Shown: one piece after another, positions 44,846 to 52,312 of the stretch | Numbering within the stretch: the first letter of the stretch is position 1 | Layout of the letters: each line of letters starts with the position of its first letter | Assembly (NCBI GenBank): GCA_016717725.1 | Contig: JADKFA010000001.1 | Location: 271,536-335,535, forward strand | Reading direction: 5' to 3' | Length of the DNA: 64,000 bases | Source: Bacteroidota bacterium | GTDB lineage: Bacteria; Bacteroidota; Bacteroidia; AKYH767-A; OLB10 | Made by a program: the position numbers and the translations under genes | Notes under the pieces: model-generated | Database searches by the model: none | Told to the model about the DNA's origin: nothing | What the model saw: only the letters and a program-made list of their open reading frames with translations

Positions 44846-46477
44846 TTAAACAGTGATTAAATCCCCATACATCCGTGCGCGCAATTCCTGAACGGTTGTG
44901 TCTTCTAAGTACTCATCATACGTCATTCGACGATCGATAATTCCCGTAGGAGTTAATTCTATAATTCGATTCGCTACTGTATGTGTAAAAGCATGGTCAT
45001 GTGAACTGAACAAAGCAATATGTTTCCAATCAACCATCGCATCATTAAAAGCCGTGATCGATTCAAGGTCTAAGTGATTGGTAGGCTCATCAAGAATAAT
45101 GCAATTTGCATTTGTCAACATCATCCGAGAAATCATGCAACGCACCTTTTCTCCTCCTGAAAGCACAGTAGACATCTTCAAAGACTCTTCGCCAGAGAAC
45201 AACATCTTCCCTAAAAATCCTCGCACAAAACTTTCTTCCTTCTCTTTTGAAAACTGACGCAACCAATCGATCAATGACAAACTCTCTTTAAAAAATGCAG
45301 CATTATCATTTGGTAAATAGGAACGCGTAATGGTAGTACCCCATTCATACGTTCCGGCATCTGCAGTTTCATTTTCTGTGATGATTTGAAAAAACGATGT
45401 TACTGCACGGCGCTCTTTCGAGATCACTGCAATCTTATCACCTTTATCCATCGAGAAAGTAATGTCTTTAAAAAAAGTAATACCTTCATTCGATATTTTT
45501 TTCAATCCCTCCACTCTCAACAATTGATCACCACAATCGCGATCGGGTCGGAAAATAATTCCAGGATATTTACGCGTGGATGCAGGAATATCCTCCACCA
45601 CTAATTTCTCTAATAATTTTTTACGACTTGTAGCTTGACGAGATTTTGATGCGTTGGCAGAAAAACGTTCAACGAAATCTTGCAACTCTTTACGTTTATC
45701 TTCTACTTTCTTATTCTGATCGCCACGCTGGCGCAATGCCAATTGACTTGATTCATACCAGAAAGTATAGTTACCTGAATACAATTGCATCTTTCCAAAA
45801 TCGATATCAGCAACATGTGTACAAACGGTATCTAAAAAGTGACGATCATGACTTACTACCAATACTGTATTTTGAAAATCGGCTAAAAAGTTTTCCAACC
45901 AAGTAATCGTTTCCACGTCGAGATCATTCGTTGGCTCATCCAGCAAAAGAATATCTGGATTTCCATAAAGTGCTTGTGCGAGGAGGACACGAACTTTTTC
46001 CTTACCGCTAATCTCCGTCATTTTCTTACCGTGATACTCTTCCTTCACACCTAAATCGCTCAACAAACTAGCGGCATTACTTTCAGCATCCCATCCTCCC
46101 ATTTCTGCAAAAAGACTTTCCAACTCTGCAGCACGAAGTCCATCTGCTTCCGAAAAATCGGGCTTACCATACACTTCATCCTTTTCACGAATAACATCCA
46201 TCAACTTCACATTCCCCATCATTACCGCTTCCAACACGTTATAGGCATCGTAAGCGTAATGATTTTGTTTCAACACACTCATTCTAGCCCCAGGATTTGT
46301 AGAAACTTGTCCGGTAGTTGCGTCAATTTCGCCCGAAAGAATCTTCAAAAAAGTAGATTTACCGGCACCGTTAGCACCAATGATTCCATAGCAATTGCCG
46401 GGAACAAATTTGATGTTAACATCATCGAAGAGAACACGCTTGCCGTAACGCAAGGAAATATTTGATACTGAGAGCAT
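44846..46477 (-). CDS. ABC-F family ATPase (YbiT-like)
   Basis: This 543-residue soluble protein has two ABC domains and no membrane part. The first Walker A is GANGAGKST, with a signature ISGKEKVRVLLAQAL and Walker B DILLLDEPTNDLDVE. The second half has a degenerate Walker A (AVISKERRAVTS), a clear LSGGEKVR signature and IILDEPTNHLD. The linker (about 245-290) is the Lys/Arg-rich P-site tRNA interaction motif. ABC-F proteins act on ribosomes stalled in elongation. The start MLSVSNISLRYGKR is standard for the YbiT subgroup. The degenerate second Walker A is worth noting. Confidence 0.93.
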   Translation of the reverse strand: MLSVSNISLRYGKRVLFDDVNIKFVPGNCYGIIGANGAGKSTFLKILSGEIDATTGQVSTNPGARMSVLKQNHYAYDAYNVLEAVMMGNVKLMDVIREKDEVYGKPDFSEADGLRAAELESLFAEMGGWDAESNAASLLSDLGVKEEYHGKKMTEISGKEKVRVLLAQALYGNPDILLLDEPTNDLDVETITWLENFLADFQNTVLVVSHDRHFLDTVCTHVADIDFGKMQLYSGNYTFWYESSQLALRQRGDQNKKVEDKRKELQDFVERFSANASKSRQATSRKKLLEKLVVEDIPASTRKYPGIIFRPDRDCGDQLLRVEGLKKISNEGITFFKDITFSMDKGDKIAVISKERRAVTSFFQIITENETADAGTYEWGTTITRSYLPNDNAAFFKESLSLIDWLRQFSKEKEESFVRGFLGKMLFSGEESLKMSTVLSGGEKVRCMISRMMLTNANCIILDEPTNHLDLESITAFNDAMVDWKHIALFSSHDHAFTHTVANRIIELTPTGIIDRRMTYDEYLEDTTVQELRARMYGDLITV

Positions 46478-46627
46478 TTTGGTGATATTTTTGGGGCTGC
46501 AAAGATAGGGGTTTAATTCAGAATTAAGAATTCAGAATTCAGAATTATGCGAAATATGGAAAAGGGATGAGTTTAACGCTCTGGCATTCAAACAAGCAGC
46601 AAAAGAATCTATAATCATTGAAATAAG

Positions 46628-46635
46628 TACTTTTG
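46628..46635 (+). promoter_or_regulatory. Promoter -7 element upstream of tRNA-Arg
   Basis: TACTTTTG fits TAnnTTTG exactly. It would start RNA close to 46640, about 75 bp before the mature tRNA. No clear -33 element was found. Confidence 0.5.
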
Positions 46636-46637
46636 CC

Positions 46638-46679
46638 CTGAAGTAGAGAAGCCTTCCTTTGGAAGTCTTCACACTTCAG
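46638..46679 (+). other. Structured leader of tRNA-Arg
   Basis: CTGAAGT (46638-46644) pairs with ACTTCAG (46673-46679). Inside, GAAG pairs with CTTC, and CTTCC-TTT-GGAAG forms the tip. The hairpin begins at about the predicted RNA start, so it would be the 5' end of the precursor tRNA. It may guide processing or stability. Confidence 0.5.
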
Positions 46680-46713
46680 TGCAAGCCAGAATTATTTTGG
46701 ATTCAAAATATTA

Positions 46714-46787
46714 GCACCCGTAGTTCAATTGGATAGAATAACAGATTCCGATTCTGTTGGTTGGGGGTTCGAATCCCTTCGGGTGCA
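46714..46787 (+). tRNA. tRNA-Arg(CCG)
   Basis: This is a 74-base tRNA. The acceptor GCACCCG/CGGGTGC pairs perfectly, with discriminator A. The D-arm has GTTCAATTGGATAGAAT, the anticodon stem is ACAGA/TCTGT, and the loop TTCCGAT gives CCG, which reads CGG. The T-arm GGGGGTTCGAATCCCTT is slightly irregular. CCA is not encoded. No broken copies are seen around it. Confidence 0.95.
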
Positions 46788-46879
46788 CTGATTAATAAGT
46801 AAATGACAGCAACGCTGTTTTTTTTATTTTAAGAAGGAGGTCAAGCTTGCTTGTACCTCTGATAGAAAATAAAAAAAGC

Positions 46880-46897
46880 AACCCGCATTTGCGGGTT
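46880..46897 (-). terminator. Terminator-like hairpin downstream of tRNA-Arg
   Basis: AACCCGC-ATTT-GCGGGTT is a perfect stem. On the minus strand it is followed by GCTTTTTTTATTTTC, a good terminator, yet no minus-strand gene lies just upstream of it. It may be a leftover or may block antisense transcription. Confidence 0.5.
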
Positions 46898-47034
46898 GAC
46901 ATTCACTATTTCCCATCCGGCTAGAAGGGAACTGCGGAGCTAATCCCGCTTAACAGAGCGAGAAACTGTTTGAGAGCGAGAAAGTTATAGACACTCCATC
47001 GCTCTCACTCTCTTTCTCTCTCTCCAATTATAGC

Positions 47035-47042
47035 TATCTTTG
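47035..47042 (+). promoter_or_regulatory. Promoter -7 element of the thioesterase gene
   Basis: TATCTTTG matches TAnnTTTG, 15 bp before the ATG at 47058. A -33 element is not evident in the CT-rich sequence upstream. Confidence 0.5.
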
Positions 47043-47057
47043 CAAAAAAATTCTTTT

Positions 47058-47579
47058 ATGAAAACGAAAACTCCATCCGATAGCGTTGCCATCTCTACTG
47101 AAATTGTACTTCCGAATGATACTAATACCTTAGGAAATTTGATGGGCGGGCGGTTGTTGCACTGGATGGATATTACTGCTGCCATTGCGGCGCATCGTCA
47201 TTGTGGCAGAGTGGTTGTAACTGCTGCTGTAAACAATGTTGCTTTTACACATCCCATCAAACTAGGAGATATTGTTACGGTTCAGGCAAAGATTTCGCGC
47301 TCGTTTAATTCGAGTATGGAAGTTTTTATTGATGTATGGGTAGAAGATAATTTCCGCAATAAAAAAATAAAAAGCAATGAAGCGATTTACACTTTTGTAG
47401 CGGTAGATCAACTTGGAAATCCGATTCACGTTCCTGAATTAGTTCCTGAATCGGAAGAGGAAAAGGATCGTTATGCAGGTGCGTTGCGTCGCCGACAACT
47501 ATCTTTAATTCTTGCTGGCAAGATGAAAGCTGCGGATGCAACGGAGTTGAAAGCTTTGTTTATGGGTGAGAAGTCATAA
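47058..47579 (+). CDS. Hotdog-fold acyl-CoA thioesterase
   Basis: This 173-residue enzyme hydrolyses acyl-CoA. The hotdog core shows VLPNDTNTLGNLMGGRLLHWMDITAAIAAHRH, with the Asn and Asp of the YciA/BACH type active site, then VTAAVNNVAFTHPIKLGDIV. I start it at ATG 47058; a TTG at 47040 would overlap the promoter element. It is monocistronic, convergent with the GT9 gene 18 bp away, and shows no anomaly. Confidence 0.9.
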   Translation: MKTKTPSDSVAISTEIVLPNDTNTLGNLMGGRLLHWMDITAAIAAHRHCGRVVVTAAVNNVAFTHPIKLGDIVTVQAKISRSFNSSMEVFIDVWVEDNFRNKKIKSNEAIYTFVAVDQLGNPIHVPELVPESEEEKDRYAGALRRRQLSLILAGKMKAADATELKALFMGEKS

Positions 47580-47597
47580 AACTTTATTCAACAGAAA

Positions 47598-48585
47598 TTA
47601 TAAAAAAGATTTTATTGCATTCACGATTGCTGCATTATCAATTCCACTCATGCAATTGAAATGTCCTTTAGGACATCGATCGTATCCAATTTTTGAACAA
47701 GGTCGACAGGGAAGATTTTTCACTTCCATAATCTTCGACAACTTTTTATTTTGTGGAAGGTACGGCGTCATTCCAAATTCCGGAACGGTATTTCCCCAAA
47801 CAGAAACGATAGGTTTATGAAATGCGGCAGCGATATGCATTAAACCTGTATCGTGGGTAAGTACCGCTTTAGATGCTTTTACAATTTGTGCAGATTCTCC
47901 GAGCGATAATTGTCCGCAAGCATTCCAAACATTTTCCATGGCACACCATTTCAATTTGCTTGCTTCGGATTTTATCTTCCTTGCCTCCTAGCAACACAAC
48001 AGGATACTTCAATGCTTTGATCACACGAATAATTTTATCACTGGGCATCATCTTCGTTGTATGTTGTGCTCCGATGGCGATGGCGACAAATCCATGTTGA
48101 TGCGTTGCGGGTAATTTACTAAGCACATTTTCCGCTCCTGGTTCCGAGTAAAAATCGAGTCCCTTTTGATCATTCTTCACCTTAAATTTTTGTAAGGTTT
48201 CCATGTAACGATCCACAATATGAATCGGCGGCATTTTATTAATGTGAAGATTTACCAACATCCATTTTTGAATGTTTAGTTTTCGAAAAGAAAAACTCTT
48301 CACCTTTAATTTTCTCTTTATTTTGATGGATCGAAGGTTGTTGTGGAGATCGATGATATAATCAAACTTTTCAGCTTGCAAGGAATCCATCACATCATCC
48401 AAAGTTCCATCGGTTGTCCAAAGTTTATCAATTTGAGGATGATGCATCAACACAGAAGCGTAACTCTTCTTTGTGAGGTAATGAATTTCAGCCTCAGGAA
48501 CTTGTTCCTTTAGACAACGAATTACAGGAGACGTGAGTACGATATCTCCAATAGAGCTGAAACGAAGGATGAGAAATTTTGGCAA
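47598..48585 (-). CDS. GT9-family glycosyltransferase (heptosyltransferase-like), one frameshift
   Basis: This enzyme of about 328 residues is of the ADP-heptose:LPS heptosyltransferase family. TTG 48585 gives the family start (M/L)PKFLILRFSSIGDIVLTSP. The donor-binding half has THDTGLMHIAAAFHKPIVSVWGNT. The C-terminal CRPCSKIGYDRCPKGHFNCM is a Cys-rich tail usual in Bacteroidota members. The frame breaks at 47970-47973, where an extra base in a T/A run (AAAA for AAA) separates LLGGKED from KSEASKLKWCAM. I treat it as one gene with a probable sequencing error. Its 5' end lies 42 bp from divergent tatD. The role would be sugar transfer in LPS core or a surface glycan. Confidence 0.82.
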
Positions 48586-48627
48586 CTTTAACGATTTTGA
48601 CGCCTCAAACTTAGTTAAATTCGCAGC

Positions 48628-49394
48628 ATGCAAATCATCGACACCCATATTCATTTATATGCCAAAGAATATGAAGGAGATCTTCAAGCACTTATACATG
48701 CCGCTCAACAAGATGGCGTTTCTCAAATGCTGTTGCCAAATATTGATCACGAATCCATTGAAGGGGTAAAAAGCTTGCTCTAGATTTTCCTGGCTTTTGT
48801 ATTCCCATGATGGGCTTGCATCCTTGTTATGTGAAAGCAAATTATGAAGAGGAGTTGTCGATCATTGAAAAAGAATTACGCACAGGAAATTATATTGCGG
48901 TGGGTGAAATTGGGATGGATAAATATTGGGAGTTGGATTTCATTCAAGAGCAAGAAATCGCATTAAAACGACAATTGATCTTGGCGCATGAACTAGATCT
49001 CCCTGTCGCCTTGCATACTCGCAATGCCAATCAGGAAGTGTTGGCCATCATAAAAGAGTTACAGTTAGATGGACTTCGCGGTGTTTTTCATTGTTTCAGT
49101 GGAACCATAGAAGAAGCCGAGACCATGATTAAGCTCGGATTTTATTTGGGGATTGGTGGGGTGCTCACCTATAAAAACGGCGGACTCGATAAAATTGTAA
49201 TGGACATTCCTCTAGAGCACCTCGTTTTAGAAACCGATGGCCCTTATCTTTCACCGCACCCACATCGAGGAAAAAGAAATCAGCCCGCTTTTATAAATTA
49301 TGTTGCTGAAAAATTAGCAGAAATAAAAAACATTTCTAAAAAAGAAGTTGCCGATATTACTAGTGCAAACGCTCGAAAACTATTCCGACTATGA
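48628..49394 (+). CDS. tatD: TatD-family metal-dependent deoxyribonuclease, one frameshift
   Basis: This TIM-barrel hydrolase of about 255 residues has metal ligands in IDTHIHLYA, the Glu in AVGEIGMDKYW, LPVALHTRNA, VFHCFSGT and the Asp in LVLETDGPYLSPHPHRG. The first 48 residues are in one frame, from ATG 48628, and the rest in another. One A lost at 48768-48772 (AAAAA for AAAAAA) restores GVKKLALDFPGFCIPMMGLHP. The stop overlaps the start of ansA by ATGA, so the two are translationally coupled. Confidence 0.88.
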
Positions 49395-50394
49395 AAAAAA
49401 TTTTAATTATTTATACCGGTGGAACCATCGGAATGCAACATGATAAAAAAGGATCTTTAGTTCCCTTTGATTTTGGCAAAGTGAACGAACAAGTTCCCGA
49501 ATTGAATAACTTAGGTTGCAAATTAAAGCACCATGCTTTTGCAAAACTCATCGACAGTTCAAACGTAACGCCCGCTTTTTGGGTGGAGTTAGCGCAAGTA
49601 ATTGAAAAAAATTATTCGAAGTTTGATGGATTTGTAATTCTACATGGGACAGATACCATGTCGTACTCGGCATCGGCATTAAGTTTTATGCTCGAGAATT
49701 TAGCCAAGCCTGTTATCTTCACGGGATCACAACTACCGTTAGGGGCTATCCGAACTGATGCAAAAAGAAATTTAATATCGGCAGTTGAGATTGCTGCAGG
49801 AAAAGTATTAGTTCCAGAAGTATGTATTTATTTTAGTCACCGACTTTTCAGAGGTAATCGGTCTGAAAAATTTAACTCCGCGATGTTCGAAGCTTTTCAG
49901 TCGCCCAATTGTGCGCCTTTAGCAAATGTTGGTGTAAACGTTGACTACAATCACGACATCATCGCCAAACCCAGCAAGAAAAAATTAATTGTCCACACTA
50001 AACTAGAAACAGCATTGGGCTGTTCCGACTTTTCCCAGGTATTACTGATGCTTGGTTAAAGAGTATTGTAAATATGCCGTCTCTAAAAGCTATTGTAATG
50101 GCCACTTATGGAAGTGGAAATGCACCCACAGATGCAGCATTTATCAAAACACTTTCGGATGCAATTAAAAAAGGTTTGATTGTCGTAAATGTTTCACAAT
50201 GTTCGGGAGGAAGTGTAAGGCAAGGAAAATATGCAACAAGTAAACACTTGGAAGAAATGGGCGTTTTAGATGGCGCCGATTTAAATGCAGAAGCAGCATT
50301 AACAAAGTTGATGGTGTTGTTGGGACAATATCCGAATGATTCTAAGAAAGTGAAAAAGTTGATGGTAACGAGTCTTTGTGGGGAGATGAGTTAA
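49391..50394 (+). CDS. ansA: Cytoplasmic L-asparaginase (type I), one frameshift
   Basis: This enzyme of about 334 residues hydrolyses asparagine to aspartate. The catalytic threonines are in YTGGTIGMQ and HGTDTMSYSA, followed by FTGSQLPLGAIRTDAKRN. The frame breaks at 50017-50019, where GGG should be GGGG. This restores ETALGLFRLFPGITDAWL and joins MPSLKAIVMATYGSGNAPT. The C-terminal allosteric-type domain is then complete. The start overlaps tatD. A tatD-ansA pair is common in Bacteroidota. Confidence 0.88.
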
Positions 50395-50563
50395 TTTGAA
50401 AATGGGTTGATTTGAAAATTTGAAAATGAAATAACTTTAAGTCGCGAAGATTCGCAATGTAAATGGAATGATTTTGCTGTTCTGCGACGTTGCGCCCGCT
50501 GCAAAAACGCTGCTTCCGCTGCGTTTAAAATTCCCAATAATCAACATAGGAAGTAATTAAAAA

Positions 50564-50590
50564 GGGCAGCAAGTTATTCACTCACTGCCC
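50564..50590 (-). terminator. Terminator of osmC
   Basis: On the minus strand GGGCAG and CTGCCC form a 6-bp stem followed by TTTTTAATT, 22 bp after the osmC stop. Confidence 0.65.
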
Positions 50591-50611
50591 GACTACTATT
50601 TTTTTGAATAA

Positions 50612-51028
50612 CTATGCTTCCAAAGTTGCATTTACTGTAATGTCTGCATTCAATGATTTTGAGATGGGACAATTTTCTTTTGCATTTTGTGCTGCTGCTT
50701 CGAATTGCTCGGCCGACATTCCAGGAACTTTGGCTTTCACGGTAAGATCAATGGTTGTGATTTTTCCTTGATCTAAAGTCACTTTTGCAGATGTGTTGAT
50801 TGATTCAGCAACAAATCCATCAGCAACAATAAGGAAACTGAGTTTCATGCTATAGCAACCTGCATGAGCTGCTCCTACCAATTCTTCCGGATTCGTTCCA
50901 ACACCTTCTTCAAAGCGTGATCCATAAGAAAATTTAATATTATTTAATGCTGTACTTTGCGTACTTACAGTTCCAGTACCTTCTTTTCCAGTACCTTTCC
51001 AGGTTGCGGATGCGCGTCTAACGTTCAT
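50612..51028 (-). CDS. osmC: OsmC-family peroxide reductase
   Basis: This 138-residue protein detoxifies organic hydroperoxides with a Cys pair. The peroxidatic Cys is in GAAHAGCYSMKLS and the resolving Cys is in KENCPISKSL. The Arg and Glu of the active site are likely within YGSRFEEGVGTNPEELVGA. The length and start (MNVRRASATWKGTG) match the OsmC subgroup, not Ohr. It is monocistronic. Confidence 0.93.
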   Translation of the reverse strand: MNVRRASATWKGTGKEGTGTVSTQSTALNNIKFSYGSRFEEGVGTNPEELVGAAHAGCYSMKLSFLIVADGFVAESINTSAKVTLDQGKITTIDLTVKAKVPGMSAEQFEAAAQNAKENCPISKSLNADITVNATLEA

Positions 51029-51426
51029 AATGTATTTTGTTTAAATGGTTTTTAGAAGTGCGAAGATAGGGCAATCCCGATAGCTATCGGGAGGCAAGTT
51101 GGTAAATTGGTAGATTGGCAAGTTGGTTAGTTGGTTAGTTGGTTAGTTGGTTAGTTCTGAAGCAAAGCGGAATACTGCAGGGGTAAATTGGTAAGTTGGC
51201 AAATTGGTGGATTGGTGGTCCCGATAGCTATCGGGAGGTGGATTGCTTCGCTTCGCTTTGCTGTTGGTTATGATGGGGCTTCGCGATAGAGATCCTGCTA
51301 GATATTATGAATTTTCATACTCATTGATGCAGATGGATTTAGGAAGAGATTCAAAAACGGCAGGAATTTCTATGAAATACACTACCTTCGCACTCCAATT
51401 CACGTTTTTTGTACAAAAATATACCC
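51029..51426. other. Non-coding stretch rich in simple and palindromic repeats
   Basis: Two copies of CCCGATAGCTATCGGG (51076-51091 and 51220-51235) bracket a run of TTGGTAAATTGG/GGTTAGTT-type short repeats (about 51100-51215). Beyond 51240 there is no gene that I accept. TACCTTCG near 51383 could be part of a promoter for the tRNA-Ser cluster. Confidence 0.55.
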
Positions 51427-51480
51427 GGAGAGGTGTCAGACCTGCCTGCCGAAGCTTTAGCGAAGGTAGGGTGGCCGAAC
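51427..51480 (+). pseudogene. tRNA-Ser 5' fragment with palindrome in the D-loop (copy 1)
   Basis: GGAGAGGTGTCAGA (tRNA bases 1-14) is followed by a 30-bp imperfect palindrome centred on AAGCTT (51441-51470), then the D-loop continuation GTGGCCGAAC (51471-51480). The tRNA sequence then stops and a 31-bp spacer follows. Removing the insert restores the first 24 bases of the intact tRNA-Ser exactly. Confidence 0.85.
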
Positions 51481-51511
51481 AAAATCTCAGGAAGTGAATT
51501 GATAATGACCC

Positions 51512-51565
51512 GGAGAGGTGTCAGACCTGCCTACCGAAGCTTTAGCAAAGGTAGGGTGGCCGAAC
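51512..51565 (+). pseudogene. tRNA-Ser 5' fragment with palindrome in the D-loop (copy 2)
   Basis: This is a near-identical tandem copy, 85 bp downstream of copy 1. The insert (51526-51555) differs from that of copy 1 at two positions (CTACC for CTGCC, GCAAAG for GCGAAG). The same 31-bp spacer then leads to the intact tRNA, again at 85 bp. Confidence 0.85.
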
Positions 51566-51596
51566 AAAATCTCAGGAAGTGAATTGATAATGACCC

Positions 51597-51682
<86 letters not shown>

Positions 51683-51683
51683 A

Positions 51684-52020
51684 ACCCAGAAGCAGAACCC
51701 GCTAGTCGCGGGCACGCTTCTGGGTTTTCTCCGAAGCAGAACCCGCTAGTCGCGGGCACGCTTCTGGGTTTTTCTCCGAAGCAGAACCCGCTAGTCGCGG
51801 GCACGCTTCTGGGTTTTTCTCCGAAGCAGAACCCGCTATCGCGGGCACGCTTCTGGGTTTTTCTCCGAAGCAGAACCCGCTAGTCGCGGGCACGCTTCTG
51901 GGTTTTTCTCCGAAGCAGAACCCGCTAGTCGCGGGCACGCTTCTGGGTTTTTCTCCGAAGCAGAACCCGCTAGTCGCGGGCACGCTTCTGGGTTTTTCTT
52001 CGAAGCAGAACTCGCTATTC
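51684..52020 (+). repeat. Tandem array of seven 45-bp terminator-like hairpins plus one degenerate unit
   Basis: Units start with CCGAAGC at 51731, 51776, 51821, 51865, 51910 and 51955. A first unit at 51684 has an extended stem, and a degenerate one follows at 52000. The spacing is 45 bp, or 44 bp for the unit with one deleted base. Each unit holds GAAGC...GCTTC around an inner CCCGC-TAGTC-GCGGG hairpin and ends in GGGTTTTT. The first unit, with the stem CCCAGAAGC/GCTTCTGGG, is a good Rho-independent terminator for tRNA-Ser. The copies are almost identical, with no spacers, so this is not a CRISPR. Confidence 0.9.
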
Positions 52021-52312
52021 GAGTGAATGTTTTGGGGTTTTCTGCCTATGGTGAATCACATGCGCACTCGTATTTAGCGAAGATTCTTCGCTCTGTTTTT
52101 TCTTCGCACACGCACTGTTATTCGCTTTCCTTCATCAAAAAATTAATAAATCCTTATGTCAAAAATCAACTACACTTATGTCAAAATCAGAGTAGTCTAG
52201 TAGTTTTTTAAATTGAAAAATTATAAAAATGAATATAAAATATAATTCATATTTCTATTTAGGAATTCTACTAAGAACGAATCAGACGCAAGTAATTATT
52301 CATAATCTTTAA

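Noticed and set aside
47598..50394. GT9, tatD and ansA as real pseudogenes
   Set aside because: Each break is a single base in a short homopolymer and everything else is conserved. Consensus error is the simpler explanation.
51684..52020. Possible CRISPR array
   Set aside because: The 45-bp units follow each other without variable spacers, and no cas gene is present. The unit is a terminator-like hairpin.
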